Assembly (NCBI GenBank): GCA_013396995.1
Contig: VWZP01010941.1
Coordinates: 147,541 to 211,540 of the forward strand
DNA from: Dicaeum eximium
Lineage: Eukaryota; Chordata; Aves; Passeriformes; Dicaeidae
Length of the DNA stretch: 64,000 bases
Direction: 5' to 3'
Below the pieces are notes generated by a model that saw only the letters and a list, made by a program, of their open reading frames with translations, was not told where the DNA came from and searched no databases. The position numbers and the translations under genes are program-made. Positions 26,102 through 37,905 of the stretch are shown here, piece by piece; position 1 is the stretch's first letter, and each line of letters begins with the position of its first letter.

Positions 26102-26205
26102 ATCCTTTTTCTAATTTCTTTTTCCTCTCTCTTTTTAAGCAGAGGAGTGGAAGGAGGGACAGGGAGGGAGTGGTGAAAGGAATGGGAAGAGGGAAGATGA
26201 GCTTT
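26102..26205. repeat. polypyrimidine tract followed by polypurine tract
   Basis: About 26102-26137 is mostly T/C and about 26139-26205 is mostly A/G with GGGAGGG-type runs. The two tracts are partly complementary, so they could pair as a hairpin or adopt a triplex. No element family is recognised. Confidence 0.8.
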
Positions 26206-27813
26206 TCTTTAAAGCTAGGAATCTTGTTACTGGTAAAAATCTAGACCCCATACAGAAATGGTTCAAAGGCCCTTTGGCTTCCCCTCCTCACAGGAGGGAA
26301 CTTGTGTTGACAAAACACGCAAAACTGTAGAACGCTAATTTAAATCCTTGAAGAAAAACCTTTTTCCTGACCTTTGCCTTCTTCCTATCATTGGATTTCA
26401 TGCTCTTCACTTTCCTGCCATAAAAGAGCAGCTGGTGAGGAGGGACAGGGGAAAACACATTCTCCTGAGTTCCTTTTGAGTATTAAATATTTATTTGCTT
26501 TTGATGCGGGTGTTTTGTAGTAATGGAAGTGTTACAGAATGAAACATTTAAGTGGAATTTCTAAGCTCATGGTGTAACCTGTTATTCTCTTTCTCAGTTT
26601 GGTTAGGATTTCTGTTCCAGATTTGTTGTTTTGATTTGTGTTGTGGTTTTGTAAGTTGTGGATAGCCATTTTGGTTTTGGGATTGCATCTCCTTGTTACA
26701 CCACAGAAAGGAGTCTGGATTTTGCTCCTTTGCTTGCTAGAGCAAGTCTGGCAAAGCTTTCAACTTGGCGGGTAAAATTATCTTTTATTTTCCCTGTGCT
26801 GTTAATCACCCTGATGACAAGTCCCTCAGGTAGCATCCTCCCTCAGTAAACAAGTGGAAAACAATATCAAATACATCTATTCAGGCACGTTTTGGAGTGC
26901 AGCAGGCTGAGCCAAAAGACAAATTTATTGGTGGTGCCTAGAGAGACTAATGCTGCTGGGGAAAGCATTTTCAAGGAAATGGTTCCCTGTTTGGGTAATG
27001 AGAGCTTATAAAAAGCCATGAACAGCCTGTGCATGTCATTCACTTTGGCAAATAGCTGCAAGATGAGATACTAGAATGAAAGAAATACAGTTTGGGGATG
27101 TTTCAGAGCCAGCTTAGGGCCCTTTGAAGAGAAAAAAATAAAGTTATGTGCTCATCCCTGGAGCCTGGTTTTGCCGGTGACATCTCTCTGACTTGGGTCT
27201 TGACAGGATGAAGGAGTGAGGAAATGATGAGAATTCCATAGCTGCTGCTTCTGCTTTGGGAGGGGGCAAAGATATTTGTTTTCAAAGCACGATTACAATG
27301 GACAGGGAGCTTTTTGCTCCACCTCTGATATTTATGGTTGTGCAAAGTGAAACAGTAAAAGACACCTGTTGGAGCAGGTCTAAATTTGGAGCATTTCCTT
27401 TTAAGATCTTGTGGGCTGTGTAGGGGTGAGTTCAGCCTTCGTGGGTGTTCTGTCTGCACAGATGCAGGTGCAGGGCTTCTCCTAGAGAATATGTTAATAA
27501 ATCACCATGACAATTCCAGCTACTTATTACCTCATGTGCTTCAGAAAGAAAGGAATACCTCATCTATAAATATATATAGTACTAACGTTAGTAACCTTAA
27601 AGTAACAGTGCTAGATCTGTTTTTAAGGTAATTTAGTAAAAAGAGGGGGTAAGATGGGGGAGTTTTTTCTTCCTTTTCTCCTTGGATCATGAAAGTAAAA
27701 ATGAATGATGTAGCATAATTTCAAAAGTCAGCATTGCCTACTGGGTAGGTAAAGGGAGCTCAGAATCAGCTTTGATACACTTGATTTCCTTTCTGTTGCC
27801 TTGGGATATTGTC

Positions 27814-27832
27814 TTTTTTTTTTTTTTTTTTT
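27814..27832. repeat. poly-T run, 19 nt
   Basis: An uninterrupted T homopolymer in intron C-D. No attached element is recognised. Confidence 0.93.
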
Positions 27833-29031
27833 GCCTTGCTGATAATTTGTTTTAAATAAGTGGAGGAATTTTAAATAAAATAAATTTGTTTTAAATATGC
27901 AGACAATAAGTGAGGTTCTTTCTGGCTCCTCTATCAAAAAACAGAAATTGTATGTGTTAATTTAGGTAATAATTCTTTTACAGATGCATAAGCCAGAAAA
28001 GAATCTGGTTTCCCTTCCCAGAATTGAATTCATTTCACAGTACTAATAGGAATTTAGAAAGCTGTAAAAAGTTATTTTAGCCAGTAAAGCAAGTGGATCT
28101 GACTGAATCAAAACCAGGGAACTGAGTCTATTGAATAAAAGAGTGTGACTTTTACACACTAACTTCTCAAACTATAAGCACACTTTTAAAATGTTGATGT
28201 AGCTTTAATCATATTTCTTTAGAAAAGAGTGTTTTGCTGAACATGTCAGAAAAAGATACTGACCAAGAGTTGTTGTTGTTTGAGACATGAGATTGGAGTA
28301 GATGGTCTCAGGATGCCCTGGGTAGATTTTGCATGCCTTTAGTTTCTTAGCTCACTAAGAGTAGCTGCTGTAGCTAAAAGGCATTCATTTTCTCAGCAAG
28401 TTTGCCCTTTTTATTATGCATTTAAACTTTGCTCAACTTGTTATGCTTTTTCTGTAAATTTGTTGGGGATGAGTGTAGCCTTTAACTTCAGAAACTGAGT
28501 ATTTTAAAAATTATTTACTATTTCTAAAATCAGTGTAGCCAAGTATAATGAAAACTCTTTAATTTGGTGTTTTTATATGTTACACTTGTACAATAAACAT
28601 GAACATAGTATAAAAGCAGTTAGTGAGACACTGACTTTATATTTTAAAGAATATAGTGCTATTACTGGTTTTAATACTGTTGCTTCCATAGGATTTTATT
28701 GTTTTGCTGCTGCCATGTTATTTTGTTCATACATTGGTGGGGGGTTGAAAGGAAGGTACAGCATATCCAGGTCCTATTTATAAAAGAAAGGTCATGCTGT
28801 GTCTTGACAGCTTGTACAGGTAAGAGGTCATGAATCTCAAAATCTGGAATATTAGCAGGAGCTTCTAGTGAATGTAGTTATAGAAAGGCTTATTGTCGAT
28901 GGCTTTCATTTTACTGCAAGATTCTGGCCAGTGTTCTAGTACACTTAAGGCTAAAAGCAAAGAGCTTGAGGCTCAGCATTTGGTTTCTAATCGACAGTAA
29001 ATGTACGTTGCATGGATTGTCATTAGTCATT

Positions 29032-29049
29032 TGTCTGTCTGTCTGTCTG
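29032..29049. repeat. (TGTC)n tetranucleotide microsatellite
   Basis: About four and a half perfect copies of the TGTC unit. It is a short, ordinary microsatellite. Confidence 0.9.
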
Positions 29050-29689
29050 CTGCTGTCTCAGACCAGCACTTAGCCTGTGATTCGGTTTTACTTTTCAGAG
29101 GTTTCGAAGGAGGAAGGGATGACTGTATTGCTTGGACACCCTCAAGTCCATGTGACTTGGTAAATGCAGTACTCTGCATGAGTCATTCAGTCTGGACAAC
29201 ACTGAAGTTGAAGCTCATTGTTACTCTAAGCCAGGCTCAGGTCCTAAAAAGATGATAAATGGTCTGTTCATTTTAGAAGGACATATTAATGCTTTAATAC
29301 AATTGCCACTGTGTACTTTTTAGCAAGGCTGTGAGTTACCTTATTTTATAGAGTTGATGAGGAAGCATAACCATAGTTCTTTTTGTGACATACTTAACCC
29401 AGTTGATCCCAATATAACCTGTAGGGTCAAAAATTCCTCTGGATGGTTTGCATAGGGCAGAGACACAGAACTATCAGTTGCTTGCTTTCAACATACATTT
29501 TCAGCCATAATGTGTATTCAGTGTAGCTGCCTGTTGAAATGTTAGGGTTTCAGCTTGTGTCCAGTGATCCCAGAGTGACCAGTAGGTGACAGAGGGGCAC
29601 AGACTTCTCATTGTGCAGTTGGGATGGTACAGAGAGAAAAAAAGCCAAAGGTCAGAGGAGTTATCCCTGCTTGTGTGAGCGCTGTCAGG

Positions 29690-30420
29690 CTCTCCCCTAC
29701 CACATGTCCGCCATGTGTTCCTCATCAGTGGGATGTGGAACTCCATGACGCAGAGCAGACTGGAATGCAGAGTTAGTTAACACCCGCCGTTGGGGAATTT
29801 ATCAGCCAATGTGGAATATGGCGGGGGAGGAAACAGCCTAGTTTAAAGCAAAGTAAGGGTGAAATGAGGCATGTGACTGTTCCTCTTCGGTTAAAAGGTC
29901 TGATTCTGCTTGGGGATGAGGTTCTGGCTCATGAACCCAGCCAAAGTTTGTGGTTCCCTTACTGTTCTGTGTTACTGATGCATTTTTAGTCCTTTAAATT
30001 GTCATACTTAGCAGAAAGTTTTTTCAGTGCCAGGAGGGAAATACCCCTGGGATTATTGCAGGGAACCATTCATCTAGTTTATTCTAAGAAATCCAGATTT
30101 CAGAGAGCCTTTCCTTTACCCTGGTCACCGAGACCCCAAATCATTAACTTGCAAGGACGCGTAAAAGTGATGGCCTCTCCATTAAAATTAGCTACACTTG
30201 GTATCAGTTGAACTGCAGTTGCATAATATTTTTAGTGCTGATTTATTGCACTTAGTTCGTGGCTCCTGTGAACTCTAACCCGCATGATTTACTGTGATGT
30301 TTCGCACTGCGAAGAATTGCGAAAGTCATAATGGAAAGAGTCGCAATTTGCAATTAGCTGATTGAAGGTGTATGTGGGCTCACATCCTTACTGGGTTTGC
30401 ATTCTACTTTAGTTGCAGCA
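29690..30420. promoter_or_regulatory. candidate conserved non-coding element
   Basis: This block is unusual for the intron. It has few homopolymers, many ATTA/AATTA cores (CATTAACTTGC, CATTAAAATTAGC, GCAATTAGCTG), and CpGs in CpG-poor surroundings. At 30301-30313 TTCGC-ACT-GCGAA is a perfect inverted repeat. TTGCGA (30317-30322) is the reverse complement of TCGCAA (30341-30346). GCAATT is directly repeated at 30343 and 30350. This looks like a developmental enhancer by composition only; I cannot align it. Confidence 0.4.
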
Positions 30421-32849
30421 AATATATATCTTTGAGAAAGTTTCCATTCATTCAGAATACAATGCCGAATTCCCTGTTGAATAGCTGTAGTGTGGTTCTC
30501 CCCAAACAGCATTGTGCTGGCAGTTTCTGGAATTACACAGGAAATGAAGAGCATAGCAAACTTTCCTTTCTCTTGCTAAGACATGCTCCCCAGGAGTTCT
30601 TCCAGTAGATCAAGTAAATAGTGGAGATCTATTCCTAAGGGCAGCATGTTTCTGCTTTGAGAAATCCTAATTTTCTCTGGCTTTAAATCCTTCCTTTCTT
30701 CATCAAATTTATTGCACCATTTCCTTAGAGAAAGTTAGAGAAGATGAGAGAGATTCCTTTTACAAGCAGCAAAACTGCTTACCCACTTGTCTTGGAGATT
30801 TCTTGTATAACTCTTCTTCCCCAGTCACCAAATATTATATTCTCTGTTAAGAATGAAGAGGAGCTATTAGATCTTGACATGTGAACTGGCAATAGAGAAT
30901 GCTGTATCTTGCCCTTGTACTCATTTCAGTATAAGTTGCATGTACCTGCATACCTGCATATTGGCCAGCAGCAGCTGTTGCTATTTCTTGGGTTGATCGC
31001 CTTGAAATTCTTTAACCTTAAAAGTCTCTCTGTGTGTATATGTGTGTATTCATAATCAGGTTGGTGAAAGCTCAAAAGTTTAAAAAAATCTGGGTCAGTT
31101 AGTACAGGAAGATTTAAAAAAGGAATAACTTACGTCCTTCAGAAAAAATTGGCTGATGGACTTTAATTAAACTCCTAGGGTTGGAAGCAAACCAGTAAAA
31201 AAGCAGGGAAATTTAAGTTAAAGCTTAGCTTCTAGTTTTTTTTGCTTATAAATCATCCAGCAGCTGGTGATATTTGCAAGAGCACCAGAGACTGTCTTCT
31301 AGTATTCCCTTTGATTTTATTTTCCCCCTCTTTGCTTTAGTATTCCCAAGGTGTAGCATTAAATATAATTTCAGAGGCCATGTGTGTCCTTAACTTCTCT
31401 GTCCCATCTCTATGATGCATGTGTTCATATATGAATACATACATGTGTAATATATAGCTTTGTTCACGGATGCATTGGTACAGCATTTGTAGAACTAAGT
31501 AATTTTTTGTTGGTTTTTTTTTTTCCCCCAGATGAGCTACATCATTTCTGAAAATACCTCTGAAATTCCCACTTCTGTGACTTTGAGCCTTAGCCAGGTA
31601 GAATAGTAATAACAGAATCATGGCCAGTGGTGCCATAAATTTCAACTAAAGTATTGGGCAAGAAGTCTGATTTCTGTTTGTACTGTTGTTACAGATATTT
31701 ATGCAGGGCTGGTCTTTCAGCAAGTGTGATTATTTTTAGAGAGGCCCTCTCTCCATTCTTGCTGTAGAAAGTGCTGAGGATGTGTGTGGGGAACGGCACC
31801 TGACAAACAGCAGCCAGACAGAAGGAATAAAATCCCTTGGGAAATGAGACTTCTTTTTATGGCCATTTTTCACTTCTAAGGCCACTTGAAAAATATTGTT
31901 CTTCAGGTAGATCTTGTTCCTAGATCCCTGGGCTAGCATTTGGGTGCCTGCCATTTTCCCAGACCAAGGAGCTACTGAAGACTTAAGCTTTTCCAGTAGG
32001 AAAGTATGCAAGTACATACTTTGCAGCACCAGACGCTATTGAAAGAATAATGGACCCTTCCCACATTCAACTCCATTCTTCTTGCACACACTCCCAGACC
32101 TCTGGAGCCACTGTGCTAGCAAATTATTACATTCTGGTTTTCCTCCGTAACTCTTCCTAAATGTTAATTGAGACATTGATTTATACAATTCAGATTCTTG
32201 TGTTAGGTCAGCATACTTAAAAGTAGCCTCTGGCTATGGAGGGGATAGATCAGTGAGACAAATTGGTGCTTGCTGGTATGTTTTTCTATATCTTACCCTT
32301 TGAGAAAATGGTATATATTTCAGATTTAAGGGATATGTCCTTTGCATGTGTTTGTTTTAGATGTACCCCATCATAGTGTAGCTTTACAACACAGGATTCT
32401 GTGTGTTCCCTGATTTACGTTGCTATATGAAGGAAGCACACTGGAAAAAAACAGACTTTAGCATTTTTTTGTATGTCCTTGATATTTGTTTGAAAAAGTG
32501 TTACAATACTAGGGATATTATATAGATTCCAGGCCTTCATATGTGATAGGGGTGACAGTATGCCTTGGGGTAAAAAATTACTTTTCCTGTCCTAGACAAC
32601 TGTTGAATTAAAGTATTTGCAGAAAAGTTGTCTGACCTTACTTCTTCCTAATTTGTTCTTCTGTTTGAAAAAAAATAGAAGCGCTAATCTTTTTGTTGTA
32701 GAACCATTAAAATAAGCAGCCTTTGTGTTTACAGAGGAAGAGTTCTCTGGGAGATCTGGTGCTGGAAGGGATAAACTTCTTACGAATTGGTGTCTTATCA
32801 CCTGTTTGCATTAAGAATGCCTTGTAATTTATACACAAAGAGATCTCAC

Positions 32850-33028
32850 CTCTCTACTTGGCTTTATGACCTTGAGAAATCCACTTAATGTTAGTGTCTC
32901 ATACTTTCTTTACTTTTTAAAATTAATGCAATATTACTTTCCTGTCTCACAGGGGCATAACTTGTGAACATTTATTTCAGTAGTGTAAATGTAAAATGCT
33001 GCTCTGAGTACAGGGTATTAAATGTTGG
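32850..33028 (+). mobile_element. MIR SINE remnant, forward
   Basis: The order of words follows the MIR consensus closely. It runs TATGACCTTGAGAAATCCAC, TTAATGTTAGTGTCTCA, an A/T stretch in place of CATCTGTAAAATGG, ATTACTTTCCTGTCTCACAG, GGGCATAACTTGTGAAC, ATGTAAAATGCTGCTCTGAG, and TACAGGGTATTAAATGTTGG. The last matches the usual end with ...AATAAATGTTGG. It is an ancient, inactive tRNA-derived element shared across amniotes. Confidence 0.75.
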
Positions 33029-33429
33029 CTTTCCCACACTTTGAGTCAGAACAGTACTTATTAAAATGACCTGCAGGAAACAGCTGATCTAACACTGCAT
33101 CCAGCCTAAGTTACAGGTCATGTTTGAACCCAGATTTTCGGTTTCAGCACTTGTATTTTTGCATGTCAGATGCCTGTAGTATTTATTATTGTGTCGTGTA
33201 TTGCGTGTTACATTGTTATGCATTGCTGTTCTTACCACTCCACTGTCTCTAATTCCCTTTCAATGTATTGATTCTCCTTTCTCTTTTTTTTTTTCTACAA
33301 GGGCACTGGACATACAGTGAGAAATTAAATCTATTTTCTTTTGCATTAAGAAGCCGCTCCTCCTGGGTGTGCAGGGATTTGTGTGTAGGTGTGTGACTCC
33401 TTGCTTGCATACAGACTGGTTTTACAGAT

Positions 33430-33451
33430 GCTGGCTTGAGGCTGGCTTGAG
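33430..33451. repeat. 11-bp perfect tandem duplication
   Basis: GCTGGCTTGAG occurs twice in tandem at the left edge of a GC-richer patch (33450-33560). Confidence 0.93.
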
Positions 33452-36400
33452 TCTGGCGGGGGGAGCGATGCCCCTGAGCTGACACCCAAGTGCGGCACCG
33501 CTGGGCAGGCAGGGCAGCCCCGGGGTTGTGCATCCCGAGGAAATACCACCGGGACTCCTTGGGAGGAGCCAGTCCTGCTGCAGAAACCGTTGTGTCATCT
33601 GGGCTTTGTCAGGTCCATATTGTTCTGCATAAAGGAGAAAAAGTGATGCGTGTGTTTCCTCAATTCTTGCATTTGTTTGCTGCTCTCTCTGCTTCCAGTT
33701 TGGCCACCTGATGGCAGCTTTTAAATTCTGTGATGTGAACTGTGGTTTTGTTACCCATATGTATAGCTTTGGTCAGCACTTTCAGGATCCAGCAGAATAC
33801 AAATATCAAACGAGTATAATCTTTTATAATTCTTCAAATAGTTTATTTTCATGGTAGAAAAGTGATTCCCTTTAGAAGGTGATCACTCCAAAGACTAACT
33901 GCTTTCATTTCTCCTAAACATTTTAAAAACATGACAGATATTTTTGCAAGCAATCTGTTGTATAACATCTTCCAAGTTGATTTGGGCAGCTGTGTATGAT
34001 CTACTTCCATTTTTTTAATGACAGTTTTATCCATAAACAGAAAGAGTGAATGTTTTCTGCATGACAGGTTATGGTAATAAAACAAAGTGATACTGCCCTA
34101 CTGAGTAGTGGCTTCATAAAGGTTGTGTGCATAGACAAAGTTATAATGAACTTGTAAATCAAGAAGGCCACGAACAGCAGAAATGCCAGACTCCAGAGCT
34201 GAAATAACCTTGCAGTTCAGTAGCCTGCTGCAAAGAAGTCTGTCACTTTTCCTACTCCTTCAGTTCTGTGTTTTGAAGTTCTAGCTGATTGATTCACCAT
34301 GTTGGAGGCAGTGGATGAAAGGATTTGAACTTGTAAATATGAGAAAGGTGTCTAGTACTGAGTATGAGTGATAGAAAGATCATTGCAAACTGCAGCACAA
34401 TAATTTAAAAGTTCATTTTACTTTGACTTCTGTGCTTTGACTTCTTAATTTTTGTACATGAAAACATGTTGTGTTCACAGTGGAAGTGACTCACAGGTTC
34501 CAGTCAAGACTTCTGGAAGGTTTCAGTGTGCTACCTGCCATATGCCTGCATATCTACTGCTGATTTCACTGCTCTTCCAATGGCAATAAAAAAATTGGCC
34601 ATGAGTGTTAATTCATGTCTCAGTGGAAATATCCAGTCTTAGGCATCTTAGGATACAGCTGTTTCCAAAATTCTGGATACACTGACCTGTGAATGTTTTT
34701 ATCATTGGGCAGTGCCTGAAAAGTTATTGTATGGTGAAGAGCTGAAAGCTGAAGCCAATTGTTCAGCATCCAAAAGCTTGAAATGAGCAGGCGTTTGGGG
34801 AAGGTGATGTGAGGCCACCACCAGCTGTGTGCTGTGCACACAGGAGAGTTAAGGACAACTGCAGTGTAGACAAGGAAGAGATGTTGTGGCTGTGTCTTTG
34901 CAAAGGCTGATCTGACTTCTCAGTGTAAGTTTGCTTGTCAGAATTGTTGATCCTTGCTTGCTGGGTGGTGCATAGGGAGAATTAGATGAGGTTATAAAGA
35001 GCAGAAAAATTGATGAGCTTCAGAAGTATTCATTCAAGGAAGATGCTGACTTGAACTTGAATGTTGTCTCTAAAAGTGAATAATATCTTATTTACACACA
35101 CAGTTGAATGTTCATTCCCAAAATTCTGGGGTGTTCTGGCTTTTAAATCTATCGTGAGGAAGGACAAGCAATGTTTGTACTCACAGGGATCAAAATGCAA
35201 TGAGGAAAAAAAGTGTATGGGAGCCCATTCTTAGTAGTCCTATTTGTTACTTTAAGCAAAATTGTCACCCTCCCTGCCACTGTGTCCTGAAGAGAATGCA
35301 TTGTTCACATCTCTGAGGAACTCATGTTGTCATCCTGTTGAATAGTAAGACACAAAATTGAGATTAAGAGTTACCAAAAAGCAAGAAGCCAGTGTTCTGC
35401 TGTTATTTGATCATAGTGGGCTTATTTGCTAAACTAAGATTTTGACCACTTAGGGTTTTTAGGTTTCTGAGTATTGTTCATTAATGTAGTTACTTCATTG
35501 CTGAATGACAGCATGTTTTTGTGCACTGCTGTCAGTTCTAGCGTTGTTTGAAAATGAGAGGTGTTTCTTGTTGCCAGAATTAGAACTGTAGTATGGTTTG
35601 TACTTCCAGAAATTCCTTCGTGGCTTCAGTTTGTGTTTGATTTTTGGCTGGTTTGCAAAAATATATGATCCAGTTGATCCAGTCATGTTTTTAATTGAAA
35701 ACATGCATAGTTTGTGTATGTTGAAAAAGGATCATTTGCAAGTAGGGAAGAGCCCATGAAAGTGTGTGTGAGAATTCATACTTGCATTTAGCATAGAAAA
35801 AGTTTAGGCAATTATTTTGTGTGTGTCCACTGTGTATTTTTTTTCTTTTTTTATCAATGTACATCAGAGATCTGAACACAAATAAAGTACACTATGCAGA
35901 CTAATTAAACCAATGCCTCTGTGGAAGCAATTTAGTTTCTGGAATTGCTCTTCTAAATCAGAGATGTAAACAAAAACCTAGTTATTTTTATGTCATTTCC
36001 CTTTGCCTTATGTTCGTGATTCTGGAAGTTGAAGAGTTACATGTTTATGCCTCTTTTTACAGCAGAATATTTGTGTGGCTGAATTTTTATTGAAGCATAA
36101 TTCCTGGTTTCCTTAAAGCTGAGCAAGACTACTGTACAGTGGGAACACACATTAATTTGAGTTGCTCTGAAAGGCTTTTCACGTTAAAGCTGTCAAGGCA
36201 GCAAATTGTCCGCAAGTGTTTTTTCATTAAGAGTTGTTTGCTGCTTTTGTAGAAACAGCTGCTTCAGCCACAGAAAGTAAATGGGGAGCTTTTCCTGAAA
36301 GAAGGGTGTGCAAAGAACAGTGTTTAGGTCATGGGCTCTTACCATTCCTCGTTCTTCCTTCTCTGCCTGCCTAGGGATGATACAGCTACCATTGCATTTT

Positions 36401-37739
36401 GTCCTGTCCCCAGAGACTCCTTTTTTTCCTGAGATTGGCTTCAGACTGTTGTTTCTTGGTTGTTGTAGTTTCCTCACAGACTATGAGCTCATTGTGCTGG
36501 TTCTTTTAAAATGTAGAACACAAAGATATTACCTGTCTTAAAAGTATAGTGTGTAAAGGACTGTACATGTAAAGATATGGTCCATGCTCCCATCAAATGT
36601 GCAACTCCAGCTTTTCAGAATAAAGCTACTTTCTAGTGAAGTCCAATATAATAATAAAATCTACTTGTGAAGAGTGCAACTTCTTTGGTGTGAAGAATCA
36701 GACCCACCTCTTCTGTTGCAGTGCTAAAACTCCTTTATTTTTAATAGCAAATTATTTTGAGAGCAGAGCCCAGAAGCATGGAATTTTTCGAAGTAAACTG
36801 GTCTTTTAAGGCTTCCTGTTCATTTTTGTTGTGCTTATTGCTTCTTACCTCTCTCTGTGTTTACTTTTTTTTAACTGTCTCTGCAAAAGCAGTCATTGTA
36901 GACTTGGGCCTTTTTTATATTACTAGCATAGTCTAGAGGGTTAGCACAGGTCTTTATAGTTACAGATTGGTTCTAATACATTTTTTTCTTTATAAACTAA
37001 GGGCAGGACTGTACACGAAATCTCTGTTATTGTATTTGTGCTTTGTACTCATGCACTTGTTGACTGTTTTACAAGCCAGTAACGTAGTAGCCACAGGCTA
37101 GGAAGCTTGCCCAGAAATCTGGCATATTTAATTAGTGCTAGTAAACAAGCAGAGTTTCAAATTTAATTTTTCCTTCTTTAATTCCTATAAACCTCAAGCC
37201 ATTTAAAACTTAATTTTGACACTAGTTTCGTTTATGCAGTTGGATAATACTGAAACAGTCTACAACCACAGACAGAATGGTCCCACTCTTTTCCAAGCAA
37301 GAAGGGAATAGAGGTTGTTTTGTTTTAATAGTATCTGAGGTTTATGTAAAATTGTAAATGTTAATCTTCAGGTCATCCACTACCCATTTTCTTTCTGTTA
37401 GACTAAATGTTTCAAGATGAGGCAATTGTCCTACCACGAATTCAGCCTTGCAAAGGACAGGGACTGGATTTGTTACTGCTCTGGTTTTTGTGCAGAGAGC
37501 TCTTCTAAGAGCAAATGATGGAACATCTGAGCTCTGGTACTTGCCATGGCCAGTTTATTGCTTCTAGGCTGTGAGGTTTAAACTCACTGTCCTGGGTGGT
37601 ATAAACAACAGAGGATTCAGTTGCTGTCTTCTCACTTGCTTTTCAATACCAGCTTGTGATCTGTGCTGAAAATGGTTCTCTACTGCTGCTTTCACTGTGA
37701 AGGACCACTGAAGTCTAGATTAATGACATTTCTCCTATC

Positions 37740-37905
37740 TCTTTAATTGCTGAAGCCACTCTGTCTCCAGACAGGTAATGTGCTGGTTGTCATATCAATA
37801 AAATCTGTGGTAATTTTGCCCAAAAACTGGACTTCATAACTGCAGCTTTAATTAATATTGAAATTGTGAAAATACGCAGTCGAGCAGTGTTTTATTAGCT
37901 GTCCT
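37740..37905. promoter_or_regulatory. candidate conserved non-coding element
   Basis: A complex, repeat-free AT-rich block with clustered homeodomain-type cores: TTTAATTGCTGAAG, ATATCAATAAAATC, GCAGCTTTAATTAATATTG. It also has two CpGs in AATACGCAGTCGAGCAG. The call is by appearance only. Confidence 0.3.
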
